6,051 nt of DNA from Planctomycetota bacterium (GCA_013203365.1 JABMQG010000539.1:1-6051); one strand, 5' to 3'; shown: positions 1-6,038, numbered from the stretch's first letter. Translations and numbers: made by a program. Notes: generated from the letters alone by a model not told the origin.

Positions 1-1113
1 CCATATGTCTGCCCACGCCCGGGAGAAGGCGAAACCGCGATTGCCAGGGTGCGAACGATGCTCTCGGCCAATACGGACCAGGCCGCCGGAACCGTCGAAA
101 ACGACTATCATAGGCCACATGCTCTCGGCGCTGTATAGAGGCCAGCCGTAACGCATGTCGTGAAACTTCACAACGTGCTGGCCGTTCTCGAACGAATATT
201 CCGCACGTGTTGGACCTCCAGCGAACCATTCGTATGTCTGCACCTGCGAAAGCCGGCGAGCCTTGCGAACCCACTCGTTGTCCGTCTTGGCCACAAACTG
301 CTTGTCCCATCCATAGACCGGACGCCGGCTGAAACGATGCGCACGCATGACGAACCAGCCATTGTCGGTTTCTACAACCGTACGCCAGAGAAAGATCGTT
401 CCGATGCCTGGGTACGCGTTGGCCGATACGACCCGACCGGGGCTGCCGGCGGCCTGGATGGCTTTCTGCACGGCCCAGTCGTGCATTACCCGCCCGCCCG
501 AAAGGTAGCCGACGCTAAGCAAAAAACCCGCCCAACCGATAACCACACTCACCGACCTCGCCCGGCCGCGGCCGAGCCTTCTTGCAAGCCAACACCCTGC
601 CAGCGTGATGATAAGCAACGGGGTGTAAATCAAATCCACAATCGGCACGCAATCCAGCGAGAATCGCCTTGAGGTCAGCGGCGCCAGAATCTGCGTGCCG
701 TAGCTCGTGCACCAGTCAAGCAGAGGGTGCGTGAACATCGCCACAAGAACACATGCGTAAAGCAGCCAGAACCGCCTGGCGCCTCCGGAGGGATTTTTTT
801 GTTGTGGTTGTTGTTGTGCCTGTACCTTCTCGTCCCGGTTATTCCGTCTGCGGAACCACCACCAGATCAAGGCAACAGGCACAGAAAGAACCGGCGCCAT
901 CAACAGCGAATGGCTCATTCCGCGGTGCATGACCAGCCGGGTGAGGTCGTTCACTTCTCCACCGGCCAACGAAAAAAAAGGCCTTACGAAAATGTCCAGA
1001 TCGGGGACGATAGCCGCCGCCGCCCCCACCCACGTGGCATCACGGCCAATCCGCTGGCGGAAGCCCAACTGTGCCGTAACGGCACCAAGCAAAGCCTGTG
1101 TGATAGTGTCCAT
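1..1113 (-). CDS. YdjM/DUF457-family inner-membrane metal-dependent hydrolase, 3' end cut off by the window
   Basis: The minus strand is open from an ATG at 1113 to base 1, giving 371 codons with no stop, so the C-terminus lies outside the window. The start MDTITQALLGAV is typical of the YdjM family. Likely metal-binding motifs are PDLD (residues 37-40), HRGMSHS (63-69) and THPLLDW (128-134). Hydrophobic stretches, probably membrane-spanning, lie near residues 70-88, 115-128, 159-176 and 188-204. A Gln-rich linker (about 97-106) follows the first, and a soluble region of at least 165 residues follows the last. E. coli YdjM is only about 200 residues, so this is a long version of the family. 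An in-frame TGA abuts the ATG, so no earlier start is possible. The family is annotated as membrane hydrolases, but its substrate is not established. It lies 126 nt after the decarboxylase operon and is probably a separate unit. Confidence 0.85.
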   Translation of the reverse strand, partial: MDTITQALLGAVTAQLGFRQRIGRDATWVGAAAAIVPDLDIFVRPFFSLAGGEVNDLTRLVMHRGMSHSLLMAPVLSVPVALIWWWFRRRNNRDEKVQAQQQPQQKNPSGGARRFWLLYACVLVAMFTHPLLDWCTSYGTQILAPLTSRRFSLDCVPIVDLIYTPLLIITLAGCWLARRLGRGRARSVSVVIGWAGFLLSVGYLSGGRVMHDWAVQKAIQAAGSPGRVVSANAYPGIGTIFLWRTVVETDNGWFVMRAHRFSRRPVYGWDKQFVAKTDNEWVRKARRLSQVQTYEWFAGGPTRAEYSFENGQHVVKFHDMRYGWPLYSAESMWPMIVVFDGSGGLVRIGREHRSHPGNRGFAFSRAWADIW

Positions 1114-1239
1114 TCAACACCATTCTAAAGCAATCCACGTCTTGTTGCAAAGTTCGCTGCCGGTTGCGACGTATGTTTCGCCGGTCGGCTGACCAGGGGA
1201 ATCCTGGGACGGAGCATTAAATAAGCGTTGACAGGAAAA
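1114..1239. other. Intergenic spacer between the decarboxylase operon and the YdjM-family gene
   Basis: This 126-nt spacer holds the candidate promoter described separately. It also has a short hairpin, CCAGG (1193-1197) pairing with CCTGG (1203-1207) around a 5-nt loop. The hairpin lies 33 nt or more past the stop of the PLP decarboxylase gene and could help end or protect that message. It has no T-tract on either strand, so it is not a convincing intrinsic terminator. Nothing else is apparent. Confidence 0.4.
1122..1150 (-). promoter_or_regulatory. Candidate sigma70-type promoter for the YdjM-family gene, possibly giving a leaderless mRNA
   Basis: On the minus strand TTGCAA (1150-1145) and TAGAAT (1127-1122) are separated by exactly 17 nt, matching the -35 and -10 consensus at 4 and 5 of 6 positions. 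Only 8 nt lie between the -10 element and the ATG at 1113, so transcription would start at or next to the start codon. No Shine-Dalgarno sequence is visible, which agrees with leaderless initiation. The assignment rests on consensus matching alone. Confidence 0.35.
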
Positions 1240-2574
1240 TTAAGTCATCAGTCCCCGAATGGCCGTTGGCCCAGTTATGGCCACCACCGCGGGAAGCGGC
1301 TTGATGAACTCCTGACGAAGGCTGTATGTATACGCCCCTTGCGTCGGTATCAACAAGACGTCGCCCGGCTGGATGCCCTCACCCCAATAGGCGTAGCCCC
1401 AGACGTCGTGCGGCGTACAGAGCGAACCAAGAACGAAACACTTGCGCTCGGTTCGCCCAGGCCTGGACAGGTTAATCACAGGGAAATAGTCCGTCTCGAA
1501 TCGTTCCCATCCTATTGCGTTCGTGCCTGCATCGGTGATAACCAGGTCCTCCGCTTTCTTGTCTACAACCGTCAACAGCAGATGCATCGCGTCGTTGCAC
1601 AGCCATCTGCCCGGCTCGGCACATATCCTACAGGAAACGTGCGGAAACAAATGGGTCCGCACGGCCAAAGCGATGTCATCGGCAAAGTCCTCGATGGTTG
1701 TCGCGGGGTGGTTGTAGTGGCACAGAGCAGGGACCGAACGCGGCATAACGGCGTCGGCGGTTCGGCTCTCCGCTGTGCCGGCCGACTGCAGCCATTCACC
1801 CTGTGCCGGCCAGAAGCCGCCGCCAATGTCAATGAACTCGATCATGGCCCGCTGGTCGGGTGTCATCTTGCTGAGTGTATTCCCAAGGCGGGCTATGAAT
1901 TCCACCTGCTTGCCCGGATCGAGGTTCCAACTCGTGTGGAACTGAAGTCCTCGAATGCATACGCAATCAGACCCAGCCGCTACATTCAAAAACCGCGGCA
2001 GTTCCGCCAGCGGTATTCCAAACTTACGCCACAGCCCGTCGTGTGTTGTCAGCCTTACACCCGCGCGTATGGAGGCGCCCTTTTTGGCCGCCAGCCCGCC
2101 AAGACGCTGAAGCTCGCCAAAACTATCAATCAGCAACGTTGCCCGATCACGGTTTTCGATAGCCAGGTTCAATTCCTCATCCGTCTTGCCAGGCCCGCTG
2201 AAGACAATATCCTTGGCGCCGCTATCGAGGGCAACTCGCAGTTCCAGCCCGCTGGAAACGTCCAGACCCAATCCCGCTTGCACCAACGTCCTGGCAATCG
2301 CCGGATGGTTGTTACTCTTCATCGCGTAATAGACGCGCACATCCGGCAAGACCCCGCGGAATGTCTTAGTGAATCGAGCCGCCCGCTCACGCAGAACATC
2401 TTCTTCTATAACATAGAGCGGCGAGCCATGTTGACGGCTTGTTTGGAGAAACACATCCCGCCTTTGCAGAAAGCCGTCCACAAAGGCGCCGAGTTCACCA
2501 GGATCGAGCACGGCTGGTTCTTGTTCAGCAGATCTGCCGGAGGTTTTTTTTAGAATCGACTCGCCGTCGCACAT
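1240..2574 (-). CDS. Fold-III PLP-dependent amino-acid decarboxylase (ODC/DAPDC/LysA-like), substrate unknown
   Basis: This 444-residue protein has the marks of the alanine-racemase-fold decarboxylases (Orn/Lys/Arg/DAP decarboxylase group 2). They are YYAMKSNNHP with K86 as the PLP Schiff-base lysine, DVSSGLEL (105-112), the phosphate-binding DIGGGF (249-254), AEPGRW (319-324), GSLCTPHDVW with C386 and D390 as the partner-subunit catalytic pair, and QGAYTYS near the C-terminus with Y415. The family works as a dimer with shared active sites in the cytoplasm. Where ODC and DAPDC carry HxGS(Q), this protein has HTSW (213-216), so plain lysine or polyamine biosynthesis should not be assumed. It has about 30 extra N-terminal residues. 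The ATG at 2574 lies inside the end of the ATP-grasp gene (25-nt overlap), which suggests translational coupling; the nearest SD-like bases (GAG, AGG) are weak. It is the last gene of the operon. Decarboxylase class is fairly sure; substrate is open. Confidence 0.9.
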   Translation of the reverse strand: MCDGESILKKTSGRSAEQEPAVLDPGELGAFVDGFLQRRDVFLQTSRQHGSPLYVIEEDVLRERAARFTKTFRGVLPDVRVYYAMKSNNHPAIARTLVQAGLGLDVSSGLELRVALDSGAKDIVFSGPGKTDEELNLAIENRDRATLLIDSFGELQRLGGLAAKKGASIRAGVRLTTHDGLWRKFGIPLAELPRFLNVAAGSDCVCIRGLQFHTSWNLDPGKQVEFIARLGNTLSKMTPDQRAMIEFIDIGGGFWPAQGEWLQSAGTAESRTADAVMPRSVPALCHYNHPATTIEDFADDIALAVRTHLFPHVSCRICAEPGRWLCNDAMHLLLTVVDKKAEDLVITDAGTNAIGWERFETDYFPVINLSRPGRTERKCFVLGSLCTPHDVWGYAYWGEGIQPGDVLLIPTQGAYTYSLRQEFIKPLPAVVAITGPTAIRGLMT

Positions 2575-3863
2575 GCCTGTGTTCTCATTTCGACTTTCAG
2601 CTTTTCGCCGATCTCAACGCACTCGCTTTCTATGCTCCCTGGGCCTGAATGTTCAAAGATTACGTGGCCCAACAGCCGGGATTCGTAATCCTCAGGCGGC
2701 AGAACCACCCGATGGCCGACCCGGCGTTTCAGGCAACATTCCACCACCCGGCGGTCTTCGCGCAAGGATTCGGAATCGATGCGGGTGATTTCACCGCACT
2801 GTCGTCCGAACAGTCGCATGCCAACCAGTGGCGTCCACCGCGACGGTGCGGGGAATCTCACGCCCCGCCGCTCGGCAAAGTCGAGCGCGTATCCGATAAT
2901 GTCCACGCCACAGCTCCTCAACAGCAGGGCAGGCAGGCAATCGCCGCCCAGCCTAGGCGCCAATTCGATCATAACAGCCCGGCCGTCTCTGACGACAAAG
3001 TCCAACATGCATATGGCCCGGCTCAGCCCCAGGGCCCCCGCCGCCCTGCCCAACTGCCCACAAAATAAACTATCACCACCAAGGCCCGATGGTAGTTCAG
3101 CGGGCATAATGTAAGCCCGGGTCGTCCCAAACACCTGCCCCGGATCAGGTATCTTCCTGGCTATCCGGATGATGTCCACACGATCCCCATCGAACACAAA
3201 GTCACAGCTGTATTCATCACCGCGAATGAACTCCTCGATGACAAAAACCTTTCGAGGATCAACCTTCTTTCCGTCGAAAAAATACGGCTCGTACATTCGC
3301 CGATCCGGATGGCTGGCCAACCTGGACTTCAGCGTGCCAACAGCAGCAGTGCACTCATCTTCGTTGGTGCACAGGAAGACCAGCTCGCTGCCGCTGCCGG
3401 TCAGGGGTTTTAGCACGACTGACCCGCCTGCGGCGTGCATGAAACTCACCGCCTCTGACGCATCCTGAACAAGCTCGACACGCGGACACGGCAACCCAGC
3501 CCCTCGCCAAAGCTGCTTGGAAACAAGCTTGCTTCTGCATGCCGCAACAGCCTCGGCCGATGGATATGAAAGGCCCAGTTCACCGGCAATAAACGCGGCA
3601 AGGCCCATAGACTCGCAGTCGAAGCAGGCAATGCCGCTCGGTGTTATTCGAAATCGATTCAAATGCTTCCGCACGGCCACGACGACCTGTTCGCAATCCG
3701 CCAGATCGCACAGCAGCTCGGTATCTTCATTTGGCGGATTCTCCTTCGCCTTGGCTCGTTCGTCCGCGTCGGTAACAAAGATCGCCCTTTGCGGCAGTCG
3801 CCGGTTGATTATGTCGATGTAATCAGCCGTTGTCCCGACGACAAGAACTCGCCTATTCGACAT
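2550..3863 (-). CDS. ATP-grasp carboxylate-amine ligase
   Basis: This 437-residue protein has an N-terminal Rossmann-like region (VLVVGTTADY, 6-15) and then the ATP-grasp fold. K152 in VVLKPLTGSGSE (149-160) and its glycine-rich loop should bind ATP. VFVIEEFIRGDEYS (206-219) is the hinge strand, and D288 with E300 in MIELAPRLGG (298-307) should hold magnesium. The layout resembles the BacD/L-amino-acid-ligase type of ATP-grasp enzymes, which activate a carboxylate as acyl-phosphate and join it to an amine. About 100 further residues follow the core. Joining an amino acid to an amine made by a neighbouring decarboxylase is an inference. The ATG at 3863 has a purine-rich SD (GAGGGGG, 3877-3871) and overlaps the GNAT gene by 11 nt. 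The protein is unusually rich in cysteine (18 of 437 by hand count). A carboxylate-thiol ligase is the main alternative. Confidence 0.88.
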   Translation of the reverse strand: MSNRRVLVVGTTADYIDIINRRLPQRAIFVTDADERAKAKENPPNEDTELLCDLADCEQVVVAVRKHLNRFRITPSGIACFDCESMGLAAFIAGELGLSYPSAEAVAACRSKLVSKQLWRGAGLPCPRVELVQDASEAVSFMHAAGGSVVLKPLTGSGSELVFLCTNEDECTAAVGTLKSRLASHPDRRMYEPYFFDGKKVDPRKVFVIEEFIRGDEYSCDFVFDGDRVDIIRIARKIPDPGQVFGTTRAYIMPAELPSGLGGDSLFCGQLGRAAGALGLSRAICMLDFVVRDGRAVMIELAPRLGGDCLPALLLRSCGVDIIGYALDFAERRGVRFPAPSRWTPLVGMRLFGRQCGEITRIDSESLREDRRVVECCLKRRVGHRVVLPPEDYESRLLGHVIFEHSGPGSIESECVEIGEKLKVEMRTQACATASRF

Positions 3864-4830
3864 GCCCTGCCCCCCTCAGCGCCAGGCTTTCCGGACAATG
3901 GGCCTCGGCCGTGCAATTCGAGAGCAAGTACAACGGTCTGGGCGCCAGATGAAACAGCTTCTTCCACGAGAAGTCGCCACAGAGAAAGTCGACCAGACTC
4001 AGCCGCTCTTGGCAGCCGCGTCGCATGTGATACAGGTTGATCAGTTTTGCCACGCCGGGGTACTGGCCGTTAGTGCCTCCCCCCAGCAAGGTATAGGCCC
4101 CACGATAAACACACCCCATGTCAACCGCAGCCACCTCGCCGCCGATCAGGACGGTTGTCATACGCAGCCAGCCATTGTCATTAAGGTAGTGCAGCAGGCT
4201 TCGAAAACTCTCCAGAAAGCGATGGTCATGGAAATAGGAGTGGGCTCCGAAGCTTCCGACGTTCAATCGCACTAGGTGCTCGAAGTCGGAGATATCGTCG
4301 CACCGATAACTTACCCCTGAAACATCAAAGGCAGCAACTTCACGCTTCAGACGCTTGGCTGATTTGTGTGAAAACTCCCGGAAATAGTCCTCGATATCGT
4401 AGTTGTAGTCCGGTGGTTTGAACAGGTACCCCACCTCGTCAACGACGCGATGGTCCTGTGGTTCAGCTTTCATCGGCAGCAAATATCTAAGGATATAGCG
4501 GCCAGGGCATCTATCCAATAGAGCGTTCAGCACCCCACCATCACCATCGCCGGCCAGGACCCGATTCTGCTCTAGCCAAGTCTTGGCTTGCCAAGTCTCC
4601 CCTGGAAAGTATCCGTAGTTCCCAACCTCCTCGATCCAACTGAGAGGCAGCAGCCCGGTGATTTCCTGGCTGTTCTCCGCAACAACAACAATAAAACAGG
4701 CAGGGCGTTGAAAATGCCGTTGGAAACAGGCACGAAACCCCCAGAGATCGGATACGATCTCTTGAGGCATGTTGGTTTCCCAAATCTCCCGACATTCCTC
4801 CAGGTCAGTTACAATGCGAGAGCCTAGCAC
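3853..4830 (-). CDS. GNAT-fold acyltransferase of the Acetyltransf_6 / FemAB-like type
   Basis: This 325-residue cytoplasmic protein looks like the two-lobed Acetyltransf_6 (BioF2/CelD-like) group, related to FemAB. Visible marks are SHKSAKRLKRE (154-164) between the lobes, a second GNAT lobe from about residue 172 with WLRMTTVLIGGEVAAVDMG (221-239), GAYTLLGGGTNGQY (244-257), and DFLCGDFSWKKLF (281-293), which matches the family's usual D-F-L-x-G-D signature near the C-terminus. Members transfer acyl or, in FemAB relatives, aminoacyl groups to amines; which applies here is not visible. The start is a GTG at 4830 with a TAAGG-like SD 9 nt upstream inside the preceding gene; a later ATG (Met21) would cut into the first lobe. 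It begins 3 nt after the SpeD-like stop codon and in the same frame, so only TAA-GAC separates the two. It overlaps the ATP-grasp gene by 11 nt. Confidence 0.8.
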   Translation of the reverse strand: MLGSRIVTDLEECREIWETNMPQEIVSDLWGFRACFQRHFQRPACFIVVVAENSQEITGLLPLSWIEEVGNYGYFPGETWQAKTWLEQNRVLAGDGDGGVLNALLDRCPGRYILRYLLPMKAEPQDHRVVDEVGYLFKPPDYNYDIEDYFREFSHKSAKRLKREVAAFDVSGVSYRCDDISDFEHLVRLNVGSFGAHSYFHDHRFLESFRSLLHYLNDNGWLRMTTVLIGGEVAAVDMGCVYRGAYTLLGGGTNGQYPGVAKLINLYHMRRGCQERLSLVDFLCGDFSWKKLFHLAPRPLYLLSNCTAEAHCPESLALRGAGHVE

Positions 4831-4833
4831 GTC

Positions 4834-5223
4834 TTAAAGCCTTAAGTTACTTTGGGTAATGCAGTGAGAGCCTCCGAAAAACCGCTGGGCAAAGTCAGCC
4901 ACAACGGCTGGATCGTAGGGCTTGCAACTGAACACATCCAGGTAGATAGTGTTCGTCTGGTTGGCGAAATGGGCCGAGATGAGCGATGTCTCGATCAACT
5001 GCACCATCGAGTAGCCAGCGACCCGTTCGTCTTCGCCGAAATGAACGACGACTGTCTCGCCGAACCTTCTCATCTCGATCAAATCGCACAGTTCGACCAC
5101 AAACTGTTTGATCCTTTCGGCGCTGCGAATTAGTTGCGGGTCGCAATCGTAAATGTCAATGCTTGATGCGATACCCCAGGCAGACTGTTCGACCGCCCGC
5201 TCAACTATTGCTTGTGTTTCCAA
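4834..5223 (-). CDS. SpeD-family pyruvoyl-dependent decarboxylase, probably not acting on AdoMet
   Basis: This 129-residue protein aligns without gaps, from S72 to C100, to my recollection of the Thermotoga maritima AdoMet decarboxylase. S72, S80, H85 and C100 fall on its Ser55, Ser63 (pyruvoyl), His68 and Cys83. It should therefore self-cleave between T79 and S80 into a beta chain of about 79 residues and an alpha chain of about 50 carrying the pyruvoyl group. The usual ESH at the cleavage site is TSL, and the TWPE segment that helps hold the AdoMet nucleoside is FANQ (86-89). SpeD relatives that use L-ornithine or L-arginine are known, so a different amino acid is likely. The start is TTG at 5223 with a good SD, GGGAG (5236-5232), 8 nt upstream. 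No in-frame ATG lies between it and the upstream TGA at 5247-5245. No spermidine synthase is nearby. Confidence 0.85.
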   Translation of the reverse strand: METQAIVERAVEQSAWGIASSIDIYDCDPQLIRSAERIKQFVVELCDLIEMRRFGETVVVHFGEDERVAGYSMVQLIETSLISAHFANQTNTIYLDVFSCKPYDPAVVADFAQRFFGGSHCITQSNLRL

Positions 5224-5231
5224 TTTCCCAT

Positions 5232-5236
5232 CTCCC
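5232..5236 (-). promoter_or_regulatory. Ribosome binding site deciding the TTG start of the SpeD-like gene
   Basis: GGGAG on the minus strand lies 8 nt before the TTG at 5223-5221. It is among the clearest SD-like sites in the window and supports the TTG start. A small potential hairpin (GGTG 5240-5237 with CACC 5249-5246, both read on either strand as an inverted repeat) lies just upstream and may affect access to it. Confidence 0.55.
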
Positions 5237-5254
5237 GGTGTGGCTCACCAGCAA

Positions 5255-5270
5255 GCGGCAACCAAGCCGC
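5255..5270 (-). other. Hairpin in the tetR-speD gap, possible attenuator or mRNA-stability element
   Basis: Within the 68-nt gap, GCGGC (5270-5266 on the minus strand) pairs with GCCGC (5259-5255) around the 6-nt loop TTGGTT, and the stem can extend by two G-U pairs. No run of T follows, so it is not a standard terminator. Together with the smaller hairpin at 5237-5249 it could set the level of the enzyme genes relative to the regulator. Confidence 0.3.
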
Positions 5271-5291
5271 CCACTGAATAGCCAAAATTGT

Positions 5292-5975
5292 CTATTTATT
5301 ATTGGCCAAGGAACTCCCGGCCACTTGATTCGACGGATAGGCCTCCTGAACGAAACGAGCCAGACTGGCCACCATCGCACCCCGCAGCGAGGCAAAAACC
5401 TCGTCTATATCCGCGTCCTGCGAAGCTATAGACGCAAATGAGTAATAACCGGATACTAATCCCGCAATTGCGCATGCAATACGACGCAATACCGGTTGCG
5501 GCAACCGATACTTTATCACCGACTCCAAGAGCCCTTCGGCACACTGCAGATATTCAATAAACGGCGTTTCTATTCCGGGATAGCCCTCCTCCAACTTCAA
5601 ATCGCTTAAAGCCTGGAAATAGAGCACGAAATCCGCCCAACGATTGCTGAAGAACTCGATGTGTGCGCCTATCATGTGATGGAGCAGATCTTGGATCTCG
5701 GTATCGTTTCTGCACTTCTCCTCGATGATCGATGCTAACTCGGACAGGTTACTCCTTATAAGCTCCTTGACAATTTGGGGCTTACCCTTGAAGTGGTAGT
5801 AGAAGGTGCCCTTTCCCACATCCGCACGTTCGGAAATTTCATCTATTCTGGTGAGGTCTATCCCTTTCTCGGCAAAGACCGCCCTGGCTGCTTCCAATAG
5901 CTTCTGTCGCGTAACTTTTGTACGGCGACGCTGGCGAGACTGCCTTCTCACCGGTTTGGATTCGAGTTTCTTCAT
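5292..5975 (-). CDS. TetR-family transcriptional regulator
   Basis: This 227-residue protein has a basic N-terminal tail (RRQSRQRRR, 10-18) and a standard TetR DNA-binding domain at about 20-66. The recognition part reads DEISERADVGKGTFYYHFKGK (45-65). The rest is the helical ligand-binding and dimerisation domain, which is too variable to reveal the inducer. It has no N-terminal membrane segment and should act as a cytoplasmic dimeric repressor. The ATG at 5975 is the first possible start, since an in-frame TAG lies 18 nt upstream; no clear SD is present. It is first in the operon, 68 nt before the SpeD-like gene. An inverted repeat covering its own candidate -10 element suggests it represses itself and probably the enzymes, with the pathway product or substrate as a plausible inducer. 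Confidence 0.92.
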   Translation of the reverse strand: MKKLESKPVRRQSRQRRRTKVTRQKLLEAARAVFAEKGIDLTRIDEISERADVGKGTFYYHFKGKPQIVKELIRSNLSELASIIEEKCRNDTEIQDLLHHMIGAHIEFFSNRWADFVLYFQALSDLKLEEGYPGIETPFIEYLQCAEGLLESVIKYRLPQPVLRRIACAIAGLVSGYYSFASIASQDADIDEVFASLRGAMVASLARFVQEAYPSNQVAGSSLANNK

Positions 5976-6003
5976 AAGGTCAGGGCTCGACTAACAGGTC
6001 AAT

Positions 6004-6021
6004 ACTGACCATTTAGTCAGT
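6004..6021. promoter_or_regulatory. Probable TetR operator: 18-bp inverted repeat
   Basis: ACTGAC and GTCAGT form a perfect 6-bp inverted repeat around the 6-nt centre CATTTA, 28 nt upstream of the regulator's ATG. A second perfect inverted repeat, GGTCA-ATAC-TGACC (5997-6010), overlaps it. Palindromes of this size just upstream of the regulator gene are typical TetR-family autoregulatory sites. The half-sites share GTCA, which also occurs at 5979-5982 and 6034-6037. Confidence 0.6.
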
Positions 6022-6038
6022 TTCGACAAGTGCGTCAA
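6010..6038 (-). promoter_or_regulatory. Candidate promoter of the tetR-led operon
   Basis: On the minus strand TTGACG (6038-6033, 5 of 6 to the -35 consensus) lies 17 nt before TAAATG (6015-6010, a weak -10 at 3 of 6). The candidate -10 is exactly the centre of the inverted repeat, so a bound dimer would block RNA polymerase. Transcription would start near 6002, leaving a short leader of about 27 nt before the ATG. The weak -10 keeps confidence modest. Confidence 0.4.

Noticed and set aside
160..1192. Several plus-strand and minus-strand open frames of 60-170 codons in the left third
   Set aside because: They are other-frame readings of the YdjM-family gene, which is open for the full 371 codons and carries conserved motifs; their translations are low-complexity, Arg/Pro-rich and without domains.
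1193..1207. Hairpin after the PLP decarboxylase as an intrinsic terminator
   Set aside because: The stem is only 5 bp and no T-tract follows on either strand.
2544..2551. Run of eight A on the minus strand at codons 8-11 of the PLP decarboxylase as a programmed frameshift site
   Set aside because: It fits a slippery A-AAA-AAA pattern, but the shifted frames do not join useful coding sequence and the run follows the ATP-grasp stop codon, so it cannot fuse that protein to the decarboxylase. Occasional slippage remains possible.
1228..2553. A 441-codon open frame on the plus strand
   Set aside because: It lies almost entirely opposite the PLP decarboxylase, whose catalytic motifs are intact. 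Its translation shows no recognisable domain and it has no promoter or neighbours on that strand.
1240..2574. Calling the gene lysA, diaminopimelate decarboxylase
   Set aside because: The HxGS(Q) motif is altered and no lysine-pathway gene is adjacent; context points to a secondary or special pathway.
4834..5223. Calling the gene speD, a true AdoMet decarboxylase
   Set aside because: The ESH and TWPE signatures are missing and no spermidine synthase is nearby, so only family membership is supported.
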